Positions 1 to 11,610 of a stretch of DNA of 53,094 nucleotides are shown piece by piece (positions within the stretch are counted from its first letter, which is position 1; each line of letters starts with the position of its first letter). The notes below the pieces were generated by a model that was given only the letters and a program-made list of their open reading frames with translations, was not told where the DNA came from and did not search any database. The DNA comes from Bondarzewia mesenterica (taxonomy: Eukaryota > Basidiomycota > Agaricomycetes > Russulales > Bondarzewiaceae), in NCBI GenBank assembly GCA_004802705.1, contig SGPL01000209.1:1-53094 (forward strand), written 5' to 3'. A program made the translations under genes and the position numbers.

Positions 1-267
1 GATCAAGGACTAGGGTGTCATAAAATTCGACCTTCAGATCGTTTTGCAAACAACTCTTGGCCCCTTAATCCATTGGCTTTCAGAGTTGGAGGATATGATC
101 TTAAGATAGTATATTAACTAACTACGAGCTTTGTTTTGTGTAAAACCAATGGAATCTGACTGAGAACGCATCGGGCAAAGTTGTGGATCAAGGAATGGGT
201 CAACACTGTACTTACAATTGACCATTTGACTTGACAGAAATATATCTAATTAGCAATAGCGAAGATA

Positions 268-346
268 TCGGATATGGTGTAACGGCTAACATTGCCGCCT
301 CTCATTCCGGATCGCGGCAGCTCGGGGTTCGATTCCCCGTATCCGA
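268..346 (+). tRNA. tRNA-Glu (anticodon CTC) with an 8-nt intron
   Basis: A full cloverleaf can be drawn. The acceptor stem 268-274 pairs perfectly with 340-346, and the T arm shows CGGGG, loop TTCGATT, CCCCG at 321-339. The anticodon stem is GCCGC (294-298) with GCGGC (314-318). Anticodon CTC lies at 301-303, followed by A37 at 304. Eight extra bases (305-312) then separate it from base 38 at 313, which is the standard site of nuclear tRNA introns (after position 37). The gene would decode GAG glutamate codons. A T-rich stretch follows within about 10 bases and could end RNA polymerase III transcription. CCA is not encoded, as usual in eukaryotes. Confidence 0.93.
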
Positions 347-689
347 ATATTTTGCCTTGTCGTGAGACTCGAATCAGTCCGCGTCTGTGGTGAATTGCTG
401 ACAGTGCCCTCTCTAGTTAAATAAAGAAGATCTAGGTTAACGACTGTCTTCTGTTTGTTTGGGAAAGGTCTGCCTGTAGGAGATAAGTGCTCCCTAGATT
501 TTAGGAGTACTCAGTTTTGAGAGTAGTCCGGAAGTCTTGCTTGGAATCTGTAAAGTAATATGGCGGGGAATGACGATGACGGATTATCACTGTACAATTT
601 ACTATATGTCTGCCGCGACATTTACACGCTCAATATTTACTCACAGAGTGTACACGATACAACCGAATAACACCATACGATCTACGCTA
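347..689. other. Intergenic: tRNA 3' side and 3' flank of the WDR48-like gene
   Basis: No coding exon is seen. The short open frames here overlap only the 3' end of the minus-strand gene that ends at 690. The stretch probably holds the 3' UTR and polyadenylation region of that gene. Bases 1-267, left of the tRNA, also show nothing recognisable. Confidence 0.5.
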
Positions 690-3600
690 TCAATGAATTT
701 GGCTAACAATAGTGACCCCGATGTGCCGTTGGTCCTGATGCCGCCTTCGGCGGTAATGCATCGTCAATTCCGCACTCTGCCTCCAAATAAACTGCCGTAC
801 AGCAGCAAGCGTCATGTCGAGAGGAAGCACAACATCATTACAAAGGATCTCCCAGGTCTCTTCTGGTCTTGTCCGACCGTGTCCGTCTGACCGTGTCCCT
901 ACCGCCGCTGAGGAACCCGTGCGATGGGTATCGACAGATGATCGTGGTGATGCACGCGGCGAGGCTGTTGCCGTACTTAGGTTTCCGGACATCTTGTCGA
1001 TCTTGTCTTGTACCTATGATAGATATGATGAGTTCGATGCAGACTTGTGAACCATGGCAGCATACGTGATAGGTCAGTTTTCGAACACGCAAGAATCGGC
1101 TAGCCGTCAGTTTCGATTGAGCCCTGCACACGAATCAAGCATAAGGTCAGGAAAGTTGTTCGATGAATGTGATAGAAAGATGATGACTTACGTATTTAGG
1201 AGCTCAGGCAATTGCTCAGCATCCGGTTCTTTACTTTGGTACGGCAGCAGAACGAAACCAATTTTCGTTATTGATACGGCAGGAGCCTTACTCTGGAGCA
1301 AAAATTCCAAAAGCCACATAGGCATCGCCTCCTCCAAAGCGTGCAGATCTGCGCCAGTACTCGCAACTGAACCACGGTATACAATAGTCCAGCCCGGTGA
1401 TGCCTCCTCGGCGACCATAACCGGTATCACCGGATTTAAGGGCAACGTAGGACCATCTGCGGATGTTGGCGGGTTGAGCGTCCCGGAAGTGATGGCCTGA
1501 ACTGGTGTTCGTGCAGCCGGTCCTGGAGTGGCAACTTCCTGAAAAACAGAGGAAGCTGAGCAACAGCAACCTGACACGAAATCGTATTGTACGTACTATC
1601 GGATCCTGCGATGGATTTTGCTCACCATCGCTTGTGACAGGTCGCGGCGTCAATGACCCCGGTTCGTTCATGGGCCTCTTACTGATCTTACCAAGACTTT
1701 TTAAGCGACCCATGAGGCCGCCAGCAGTGGGGGTACTAGGAGTCGTCGGTACGTCCGAATTTCTGGTACCGGGCCCGCCCCACCCAGAAAAGTCATCTGG
1801 TTCTCCTGTTCCACCTCCAGAGGATACAGACGGTCGCCGAACGCGTAATGAAAAGTAGTCATTCTCCTTGAACGACGACGGCGGCAACGGGGTGGCTGAA
1901 GCGTCTGTCTGGGCTTTTGCATGTCGTGGAATAGGTGTGCTGTTGCTGTCGTTGTCGCTACCAGGTAAAACTGGAGACTGCTGGATGGGCGAGAGGGGCT
2001 GGTAAAGAGGAATCTTAGGAGTAAGCAGAGGGGATGGTCTATGGTTTCCAGATATCGCAGGCGGAACAGCTGGCACTAGTGTCGGAGATGCGATCACGGA
2101 TGCATTAGATGATGATGTATAGGATTTCTTTGAAGAAGTAGACGAAGAACGTGTTCGAATTGGTGAAGAAGCACCATGGCTAAGTTCGTGCTGGAATGGA
2201 GAGAGCGCGCGCTGATCATTGTGCGTTGGTGGATCAGAGCCATGCATACGCCGAGAATGCGCACGTTGCTCTTCTCGGATAAAGTGAAGAAATAGGTTGC
2301 GTAAGGCCCATTTCCCAAGATTCACTAGAGACTCTTTTAGTCTGCTAAGATGAAGTAGAAACTGAAAACTGACCCCGGTGCTCCTCGTTGTAATGACGAT
2401 CAACCCCGATTCCTGCCTCATCAGCGTAAAGCTCTGCTTCGAAGGATTTTTCGTCCAGATGGACTGTGAGCACACCGATCTTGGTATCAACTCTTGACCA
2501 TGGCACGACCACAGCTTCACCCTCAATTCGTCCACGGACGAACTCCAATGCTTCTCTCGGGCTGTGCTCTTTCCCACCACTTCCACAGCTCGCAGCACTT
2601 TCGCACAAACTCGCCGCTGCCAGTTCAGTGTGGGGGAATTTTCCGAGACAGACGCCGCGAATGATGTCCCAGACAGCGACCTCGGTAGCAGTATCGACCG
2701 TTAACGCGTGTATGCGATCGTTCAATAAGATCGCCCGTACAAGTCCATGTTCGCCAGGTGTAGTTTCATCTGGTGCACTGTGCAGTGGTACTGCGTCTGC
2801 ACATACCTCGCGTTCCTCAAACTCAGCACGTGCGCTTCGCACCCCAGGTAGTGTTTCTTCGGCTCGTGATGATAGTATATCACTATGGACAGGACTCACT
2901 GCGCGGGGTACTTGGGTCTGCGGAAAGATGGATTGCAGTGGAGAACGCATCATGGGTGCTCGAGGGACGGACATAACGGATGCAGCAGAATATAAAGTGG
3001 CGACATCCGCATCCCGACCTCTTCCAAGAGGAGAATATGGCGCGAAGGGATCGTGCGGGGACGTTAGTCTCACTAGGCTCTCAAACGGAATCCCATACCA
3101 TGTGGCCTCCCCCTCATGCCCCGCCAACAAGCTGTCCGAAAGATCTGTCATAGGAAGTGGAGCACCCATGGAATTCGAATGTCGTGGACGGGAGGGTGGT
3201 GACGACGAAAGCCCGTTGTCCAGTGTGATGGACCGTGGGCGAGCGCGATATGTGTCCATACTGCGAGACTTGCGCTTGAAGGAAGATGATACAAAAGGCA
3301 ACTCTAGCGGTCCCATATCATCAATGTCGACTTCCGGAACCACTGTCAACGTCGCAGCGCGCACAGATCTCCGCTGCGGCACGCGCCACCTCTTCAGGCT
3401 TGAACTTCCCGACGCCGTCCATACCAGATTGTCATCCATAGCAACGATTTTGTTCACGCCGTCGGATCCTGCGCCATGCTCGTTCGTGTCCTGGCATAGA
3501 ACGACACACTCGCCCTCCGACATGTCGGTGCATCCTTCCACATCTACTTTGCATACAAATCCGGACCTGTCTCCAGAATAGAATATCTCAAGGGAGGGAT

Positions 3601-5269
3601 GAGACGAGTAGAGGGACCACACAGAGTCTGTATGATGTGTAAATGTATGCAAGCACCGCTGAGATGCAAGGGACCAGAGCTTGATGGAAGCTGGTACAAA
3701 TCAATAGAGCAATCGCAACACGACTGGGCTTGACTCACCATCCGCAGATGCGGTCAACAACTGCAGCTGTATCAGTGGCAGTGAACAAGAAGAAGTAACA
3801 ATGCGACACACATATCTTGAGTCTTCCGATATGAGGATGGCACGAATATTATCCGTATGCCCAACAAGCTTGCCTATCCTCTTTCCCGCCCGAGGATCCC
3901 ATATCCTCACCACGCGCTCCGGACCACCGGAAACAATGGTATGACCATATGGGTCTACCGCCAAAGCGTAAATAGATGACTTCGGTCCTGATAGATCTGA
4001 GGGGTTAAGAGTGATGATCGGTTCTTGAGTGGATGTCGAGGAGGCGCGGCTCAAATCCCAAAGCTTGATGGTGCGGTCAAATGACCCGGATGCAACATAT
4101 TTTTGCTCACGGCTGATACAAAAATTAGTATGAATGATCAACGAGGATGAGGGAAAAAAAAGGATTCCGACAGAGACGAAAAAAACTCGGAATCATTGCA
4201 GAAAGGACACGTCCAACCGCAAATCTCGAGGATACATCGTTAGCAAATTCGAGACACGCATGCCGTCGGACAGGCCGATACGGCCCATCTTTTGTAACCA
4301 GATACTACGACTGATGATACGCCGAACGGAATAAATTTCTTATACTGGGATGTGGCCAGGCAACAGTATGAAACAGTAGTTATTGTGAAAAAAAATCACG
4401 AACCTCTGACCAAGACATCGCACGTAGTCACGATGTGTCCCAATAGTTACCGGGTCAGAAACAGGGGATGAATGTGGGTTCCAAGCCTTGACGGAGCCAT
4501 CAGATGAAGCGGAGATGACTGTAACAGGTCAAAAGGAAGAATAAAGTCAACGATCACAATGCGTACCAGTCTGGTTGTAATTGCACAACAGAATGTCATT
4601 CACCCAGTCGGTGTGGATTTGTGTCGATTGTCGAAATTGTGAAGGCTGACAGAAGGTATGAAATGGTATTCGACATATGCCGAGAAGATTGGGAATTACC
4701 TTCCCTTCCTGGAACGCGTCCAAATCCGTCTCCCACTGTTGTTCAAAGGGAATTGAACCGTCACTCGATAAACTGGGCCGTCTACGCTTCCCGCTGCCCT
4801 TCACATCGCCCAAAATATCTCCATCACTACGTGGGCCATCCTCCTCCTCTACGTCTTCATCAATAACGTCATCCCCCCAGCCTGTCAGAGTGTCCCAATG
4901 CCCATGCGAGAGTCGCATACTGCCTATTGAAGACAATGTCTCCTTGCGTGGCTTCATAGGAATACCGAGATCCCACGAAATGACGAGACCATCGCGTCCG
5001 CCAGTGTAAAGAATTCCCTCAGGCGACGGCCTGCCCACAAGTTGTGTGGAGGTGTCGAGAGCCAGACAAGCAACTCCGAGACGATGCCGGGGATGTTGCG
5101 CCCACTTCTGTGGTGCAGGATCAGCGGTGGGTAGAGATTGTGATGGGATGAGTAGGGGGGCTATAGAGCCATGGCCAGAAACTCCATGAGAAGGTAGCTG
5201 AAGACGCGGGACGGGCTCTATAGGAGGTGGAATGATATATGAGACTCTACGTCTCGCTGGTGGTGCCAT
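690..5269 (-). CDS. WDR48: WDR48/UAF1-family WD40 protein, activator of deubiquitinases
   Basis: Ten exons are placed from the start at 5269: 5269-4700, 4645-4567, 4518-4404, 4112-3812, 3760-3739, 3690-2374, 2324-1597, 1538-1192, 1123-1066 and 1013-690. They join in frame to about 1286 residues. The N-terminal half carries WD40 blades with motifs such as [34 protein letters not shown] and GHTDNIRA, in the order of human WDR48. A Ser/Pro-rich segment follows, and then the family C-terminal domain with NLGKW, EILCND and [17 protein letters not shown]48 proteins bind and activate USP1/12/46-type deubiquitinases; the fission yeast counterpart is Bun107 with Ubp9. The fungal protein is about twice the human length because of low-complexity inserts. 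The 54-nt intron 4646-4699 keeps the frame and could be retained. Intron 4113-4403 is unusually long (291 nt). The family call is firm; the partner is inferred. Confidence 0.9.
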
Positions 5270-5579
5270 GGCATGGGTGGTTCGAGAAACCGCCGAAGAG
5301 ATCGAACAGCAAGCTACAGCTGCTCACGAGGTTGCCGAATCCTATACCAAGAACCTTCTTTGCAAGCCTCGCACAGATGATGGTGGTTGTGTGTACACCA
5401 CCAGATACTCGGATAAGTATTCGGTGATGACGTCCGCGGGCCTGTCCTATGTAAGTACAGTACAGCACACAAATTGATCCAAGCGCTCGTCTCAGAAATC
5501 AAGAAGACCTGCTCACAAGACGAAGGCAGAAAAATCGGTGTCCTTCAGAAATCTCCCAGCTTTAAACCTCAAAGCTTAG
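5268..5579 (+). CDS. Putative short two-exon gene divergent from WDR48
   Basis: An open frame starts at ATG 5268 and runs to 5450, where a strong donor (GTAAGTAC) follows. A 45-nt intron ends in CTCAG at 5495, and a second exon 5496-5579 continues in frame to a TAG, giving about 103 residues. The product is hydrophilic with no recognised domain. Its ATG overlaps the ATG of the WDR48 gene on the other strand (CCATGG at 5266-5271), so the two genes would start back to back. That arrangement is unusual and argues for caution: this could be WDR48 5' leader read in the wrong direction. A different frame over 5496-5640 is also open, so the second exon is not certain. Confidence 0.25.
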
Positions 5580-5864
5580 TAGCAGCAATGTTGCAAGTCT
5601 TCAAAGCTTCACAGCGAGCGCCACGAGCTGTAATGTAATTAAGTGCCTTAGGACGGGCCGCTGCAAGCGAAACGTAAGCTCAATGACCGGTAAGTAACAT
5701 CTCGACGTTGAACGTTGTTCACTGCTGTCAATCCAATGAGTTCCCCTCATCAAATTGCGAGAGACCGAGTGCTGAGCAACTTAAAATGCAATCACGCTCG
5801 AGGGATATTTGGGCCCACTGCCAGCTCACTTTCATCATACTTATATGAATTCTAACCATGATAA

Positions 5865-6162
5865 ACGGCCTTCTCCCGCATCGAAAAGGTCAGAAGACAA
5901 CTCGTTGACGAAATTGAGAGCACCCTCAGAAGGCCTCATAGTAATTTGCATGGAGGGCATACCAACTACCTGTACAGCGAAGATATCGTAGCAACATTAG
6001 AGTTCTGGCTCGATGCGCAGGACTGGGTAAGCAGGTTAAATACACACTAATAAAATAAGGAGATATCACCACACATGTATATGCAAGTACAAGGCGGCCT
6101 TGGCCCGACGCGAGACAGAGATACAACAGAAGTTGGCTACCCGACAAGGCGAAAGCGTATGA
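5865..6162 (+). pseudogene. Coding-like exon pair, possible gene remnant
   Basis: The first open block (about 5865-6026) has a protein-like reading, including NYLYSEDIVATLEFWLDAQDW-type residues. It ends at a GTAAGC donor after 6026. A 61-nt intron leads to a second block 6088-6162, which stays in frame through an Arg/Glu-rich helix to a TGA. No upstream exon in a matching phase could be built; the frame is closed at 5862 and no start codon is available. It could be the 3' end of a real gene whose 5' exons I could not place, perhaps joined to the block at 5268-5579, or a decayed copy. Its last 26 bases overlap the 3' end of the convergent Cys-repeat gene. Confidence 0.3.
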
Positions 6163-8801
6163 TAGCCCGCTGGCCGGCGAAAAGAGGGTGCCTCTGATCT
6201 TTAGTAACTCTGATCTCCACCTCGCCCGCCATTTTCCTCGTGATAGCAGGTATACTGTCCAAGGAAGCAGGAGCGGGGTCGGTGACAGCAGGAGAATGGC
6301 ATACAGGATTTTCCTCCTGTAATCCAGTTGATGGTATTTGAAGAATAAAAGTGTGGAAGTAGCCAAATTGAGCGATGAGCTCGTCATCCTTCGTGTTGGG
6401 CTCGCCAATCGGTCTGTTGTAACAATGAATGATTAAAAAAAAACTGCCCGCGTTGTGCGATTCAAAATACGTACTTAAAATCAAGAGCCAACAAATCCTG
6501 CAAGCTTTGTCTTATGGTCATGATGGAAGCCCGTGTTGTCTCGCTGTCGAGCGGCGCGTCTGTGACGAAAGAAAACTCGCCGTCGAAGGCGAAAATGAAT
6601 GGCTCCAAGGGGCCGGTCGATATCCCGTCCCTTAGCTTCACACCAATATATCGAATTTGAGCATGCAGAAAGCCGGTGAGATACGCATGCAGCGCATCTA
6701 GGAGCTCACTTAGATGCTGGAAGGTTGACGCTGACTATTTATATATGAGTGAAAATCATCAATACGCATTCTTCCCTAAAACGCACCCTGACCAAATCAC
6801 TTTTGTCTGGCATTTTAATGTCCTCCTTCATTCCCTCTAGATGACCGGATCTCACAGCAGCATTTGGTTGTTCAACCTCCTTGACCTCCTCATGCGACTT
6901 TTCCTGAAGGCGTACCATTGAAACAAGTTCAAGCACAGTTTAACCAACACATACCTCGCCCTCATCCGAGTCGAGACCATATCGCTTGCGCTTCGCCTGC
7001 TGCTTTTCGTATTGCTCAATGATATATCGAGCTAAACTGCCGCGAGAAGCATCACTATCATCTTCTTGCATTAGCAAAGCAATTGCCCTTCGCCGCTTCT
7101 GCTGAAATCGCATATGCATACGGCACGGCTCGCACATTTTCCACCGATAGTCGTCTTCCGGCGGCAAAGGTTTGCGGCACGTTCGAATTGTGCAGCAGCG
7201 GGATGAAACTTTATCTGAGGGCTTCATATAGGAGATGAGCGGATTTCTGAATTCGATCACGAGTCTCTCACATTATTCTGGCTCTTTCTACCTTCAGCCA
7301 TTGCCTGGAAATGACATATTCAAAACTTATTCGAAATTGAAAGAAGGTTACATTCACTTACGTCGCCTACTTCAGCACCCTCTTCCAAATCCAGTCTTGG
7401 CCGTTTGATATGTAGTCGGTGGCGCTGATAACGACGAAACTTATTCCGACAGGAATGACACAACTTCCATCGCGAACCAGGTTCCAGTCTATTCTCGCAG
7501 CGCTTGATACCGCATACACGAACGTTCGGTGGGTTGTCAAACGAATAGCCAGGCGGGATGCGGATGCGTATTTTCAAACCTGACTTAGACCCAGAGGGTG
7601 ACTAAAACAGTATTTCAGGTTCGTCCACCAGTGAGTGAATAAATAGAAAATACCTACTGCTTTTTCCAAATCTGAGTCAACTTCAGACTCGCCTACATCG
7701 CTGTCGGGAAGCTCGGTCAAATCAGACATACTGCTCCATCCGTCAGGTATTTCGTAGATACTAGACCCGTCGTTCTCTGGCGGAGGAGAGGAACTTGAAA
7801 GGGGGCTTTGCAACTCTTCATCTGCCTCCACGGGAAGGACAAGGTCCAGCTCATCGTCCTTCCAAAATAGGTCAGAAGACTGCAATTTAAATGAACGGCT
7901 CAGATGCAATAGTACCTCAGGATAAGCCAACTCGAGATCATCCAAATCCATGCCAGGGTCAGCAGCGTCTTCCTATGCGTTCTGATTATTAGGTACCAAA
8001 GGCAAAACAAGAGAAGTAGCCGTACTACCAAATCCGTACTCGGCGATTTCAATACGGGGAGTGGATCAGGATTTCCTGGATGCGCAGAACGAGCTATCCG
8101 TGTGGAAGCAAGTCCCGGCAAAGCCTTGTTAGGAATCGTCTGCACATCCCGTTGAACCAGGGGGACAAGGTCTACGAAATGTTGTACTTTGTGCTCTTTT
8201 GGACGCATTAAGTATGGGCCGGGCAAATTCAAAGTCGTGACGGACGATGGAAGTGATTGTACCTGTGGGGGAACAAGAGGTAGGGGGATAATTGAGGAAG
8301 GATGGGGGGGACAAGCGAACTCCCGAGCTTGGCGCTGCTGCACTAGGGCAAGCTTGTAACACGACTCGCAGACGAGGGGACCCGAAGCGTGTGTGTTTGG
8401 AATGAAGATTCGCAGATTGCAAAAGTAACAGAATGCCATCGGTGGACCAGAAGTCTGTGAGGGCTAGTCACAAACGAAGGTGAGCGGGGGACTCAAAACA
8501 CGAAAAATTCACGCACCACGACCAGAGCCGCGCGGGTGCGATAAGACTTGTTCTCCACAACAGCACTCTTCGAGGCCGCATGTCCCTGATTTAGCCTGTC
8601 TCTTGCCTCGTTAGCCTCCCTCACACGTGTCAGGCATTCTGGGCAAAGCTTAAAACGCCATCCGGGTTCGAGCAGAGCATGATTGCATTGCATTCGGGGG
8701 CATCTGGCCTGTAGGGCGCTTGGATAGGGAATGAACCCTTCAGCGGCAACTGCTTGGTGCACGACGAATCCCTCATCATGGATCGAACTTTTCACCTCCA
8801 T
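6137..8801 (-). CDS. Unknown protein with repeated CxxxxC...WKxCxxCR zinc-finger-like motifs
   Basis: Ten exons join in frame: 8801-8517, 8454-8029, 7972-7916, 7879-7658, 7601-7362, 7304-7292 (13 nt), 7214-6955, 6903-6787, 6734-6475 and 6413-6137, giving about 718 residues. Three segments repeat one pattern: Cys, four residues, Cys, about ten residues, a basic/aromatic pair plus K, Cys, two residues, Cys, then basic residues. They lie near 8640-8690, 7430-7515 and 7100-7200. A fourth Cys-rich patch (CYFC...CESC) sits near 8350-8430. This spacing could bind zinc. The C-terminal third, from about 6734, is a separate domain with no zinc pattern. I do not recognise the family. The 36-nt intron 7880-7915 keeps the frame and may be coding. 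Upstream ATGs at 8897 and 8933 are alternative starts. Confidence 0.65.
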
Positions 8802-10381
8802 GATGATGACACGAACGATGGAAAAGATCTGGAGAAACAGTTCAGAAACTGGACTTGATCGCCGTACACATTTGGCAGTTCTGGGAGGGTTTGCCATCGA
8901 CAACTGAAAACATAACTCACTAAGGATATGCACCGTTTCTTCTTGCTCAAAGCTCTCTACCCCTACATAGACGATCCATAAGACGAGAAAAATATCCCAT
9001 GCGTCGTCGGGAGGTGACTAATAAATTCTGGTTTTCACCATCCATTTTCAATGGAATAATTGCCAATTACGGTACGCGAAAAAATTCAGCGCGCCTGCCA
9101 CCAGCTGCCACCGAACATGACCGAAGATCGATCGGCCAATAGGAATCGTAGGCCTGGGACTTGCCTGGCACGCAGACAGATCGTAACTCACCATGAACGT
9201 GCACGGCGGAACGACTCGTGCAACGCAGAGATTTTCTTGTTCTCAGACTAACTAACCTGACGAGCGCATATTGCTGGCATATGTAATTGGATCGCGCATT
9301 CTGCTCCTACTCAAACCGAGCTCCCTTACGACCTCTACAGAAAACTGTCGTCCTTTACCCTCTTTCAACGGCCTCAACGTCATAAGTCTACCCCAGTTAC
9401 AGTTAGGTACCCATCACTGATCCATGTAATCTGTTTAGTGAACGACCTCTGTCCATCTAACTTATGAGTCGCAATGAATTTCCTCGCTGAGCCTAGCCTG
9501 ATCTCTGTCGAAAATGACAAATGAAGCTTGCATTCACGCCTTCTCACCCCCCGGATCAGCGCACTCAATGCGCCAACCGCGTATACAGTATACAGTCATT
9601 TGAACAACTGACTAGATGGTGCGTCCCATTCTGATGCGTTATACTGTCGTGCTGGTGCACATCACCGCTGAGCGTAAACGCGCCATTGAATTCTTTCTGT
9701 CACGGTCGACGGAAGATTCGGTCAGTGATAAGTCCTATTCAAGAAAAGTCCCCTGGAAATGAACAGCTACCTGCTCCAAACCTGGGCCTGCACAGTGAGG
9801 TTCATAAGAGCAACAATATCAAATCACAATAAATTCTGCCATCCCAGTTGCTTACCTGCTGTCAGCCTTTAATTACCGAGATCCAATACTCTTCTTGTAA
9901 ACGATGAGCACTGAACCTTTAGGTGCATTTCCGCCCTCACCAAGAATTTCGTAACAGCCTGACCCAAAAGCAAAATGTTGCCATGACATACTTCAGATAA
10001 GTATCGTCAGAATGCCCGAGGTATTCTCAGGATCTCCAAGCGGCCCGTGACAATTGACGACTGTTTTTCGCCCACCAATCGACTGTGGGAGACTACTCGC
10101 AGGAATTCGGACGTATGGCTCCACGCATCGAGGTGTCAATGCAGAGAATTGGAACAAACAGATAATTATGGATCTACAAAGAAGGATGGTGTTTTTCTTC
10201 GTACTCACCCTTGTGACTTCTTTTCGTCGACCTATTGCAAGCATGATTTTAGTGGACCTGGGAAATTGATAACGTCATAGCCAGTCGATGGTATATGTGG
10301 GCAGCTAGGACAGAGTGCTTACTCTCATATACAATCCACAGCCCACTATCAACAGTTGACAGCCAAATAGCGATTTGCGTC
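8802..10381. other. Long intergenic region
   Basis: About 1.6 kb with only short, unsupported open frames (for example 9060-9251 plus and 9993-10244 minus). These show no splice-joined continuation and no recognisable protein pattern. The left part should hold the promoter of the minus-strand Cys-repeat gene and the right part that of the ABM-fold gene. No tRNA, repeat array or mobile element end was seen. Confidence 0.5.
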
Positions 10382-11151
10382 ATGTCGAACAATCAATGTA
10401 CGTGACAGATGCACTGTTGTAGTAATGCTCCCTCTTCGAACTGATAGCGTTCGATCGCAGCCAAGCTCGCTATCAGTGCTATCCTCACACCCAAGACAAG
10501 CCATGTTCAACAAACCCATGAAATGCTCGCGGCGGGAAAGGCCATCGTCGATGCCGAATTGCGAACACTCCAGTGGTTCGGCATGAAATTCAACAAAAAG
10601 GATGACGTGCCCGATCGGTTCGGAATCTTCGACACATTTTTGAGCGAGGACGGTCGCGGCGCGCACCTCACGGGAGACCTAGCGAAAAATTTTGGTGTCG
10701 ATGGCCGACGAACTACTCGACGTCCCTCCCCAGATCGAGCAAGTTGATATTCTGGCACATAAAATCGCGCCAGACGTTAGAGAAGGACGGAGTCAAGCTT
10801 GGCATTCGCGTAAAAATCAGCGCGAAGCCAGAGAGCGCCAATGAAGTGAGGAATGCTTTGCTAGTAAGTCTTCTTGTCCTGCCTATCAGAAAATTCGAGC
10901 TGAACATCGGCTTCTCTAGCGCTTGGTGGATGACGTCCATCAAGAAGAGGGCACACCGTATTGGTATGCATTTTCATGGCCGGGAACCGACACCTTCGGT
11001 ATACTTGATACGTCCTACGATGAGGAGGGAAGACAGGCTCACCTTACGGGAGTGGGAGCGAAGAAACTGTTTGCTGCTATTGACGGGTTGATTACCACCC
11101 CCCGTTGAGCTCGATCTCTTCGATGTTGTGGCAGCGAAGACTTCTGCGTAG
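10382..11151 (+). CDS. Tandem antibiotic-biosynthesis-monooxygenase (ABM) fold protein, frameshifted
   Basis: Exons are 10382-10397, 10461-10863 and 10920-11151. Two similar domains follow each other. Each has a basic beta strand (KLAIS; KLGIRVKIS), a helix, a W/YAF strand, a motif of the type FGIxDTxxxEDGRxAHLTG, and a closing hydrophobic strand (QVDILAHK; LDLFDVVAAK). The pattern is that of the dimeric alpha-beta barrel ABM/YgiN family, here fused as an intramolecular pair of about 215 residues. Some family members are quinol monooxygenases; the substrate here is unknown. The frame is broken three times, each time by one extra base in a run: A5 at 10685-10689, A4 at 10761-10764 and C6 at 11098-11103. 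Removing one base at each site restores both domains exactly, so sequencing error is more likely than decay. Confidence 0.75.
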
Positions 11152-11187
11152 ATGGCTCAACCGACTGAATAGAGGAGAGCGGAGTGT

Positions 11188-11430
11188 ATGTCAATACGGT
11201 GCGACGAATGTAAGAGAGATATCAACGATCCTTATGACACACATACGAGTTTTAGGTCGGAGTGCAGTGGTGACTATCCACTGGGGACTACAAAGAGTTG
11301 TCAAGGTCAGAAAATGAACGAAGAGAACATACTTGAGAAATTCATGAAGGAGGCTTTGACCACTAAACGAGAGGATCCTGTGGAACGAGGGTTGGCGACC
11401 AGCTACTCTGCCCAGAGAGACCAGCTTTGA
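11188..11430 (+). CDS. Small hypothetical ORF with a CxxC motif
   Basis: An intronless frame of 80 residues begins with MSIRCDECKRD and contains two further Cys residues, giving a CxxC motif at the N-terminus and a charged C-terminal half. It lies 37 bases after the stop of the ABM-fold gene and 180 bases before the complex I subunit gene, so it may only be 3' UTR sequence. No family was recognised and no introns or promoter support it. Confidence 0.25.
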   Translation: MSIRCDECKRDINDPYDTHTSFRSECSGDYPLGTTKSCQGQKMNEENILEKFMKEALTTKREDPVERGLATSYSAQRDQL

Positions 11431-11610
11431 GTCTTAACACTCTTCCCATTCACTTTTTTTCTCGGCTCTGGAGGAATCACCTGCAAGTAGAGTAGAGTAG
11501 CATGTCGACTCGAGCTCGTTGAGAAGTAAACTCGGACTCGGGGAAAACAAAGACAAACACGGCTGCAAGGTTGGCAGCGTCAACTCCAACGCACCCATAA
11601 AGTCGCCAAC

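Noticed and set aside
2466..3581. 371-residue plus-strand frame
   Set aside because: It is antisense to the WD40 gene, Ser/Thr/Arg-rich with no domain; the minus strand explains the region.
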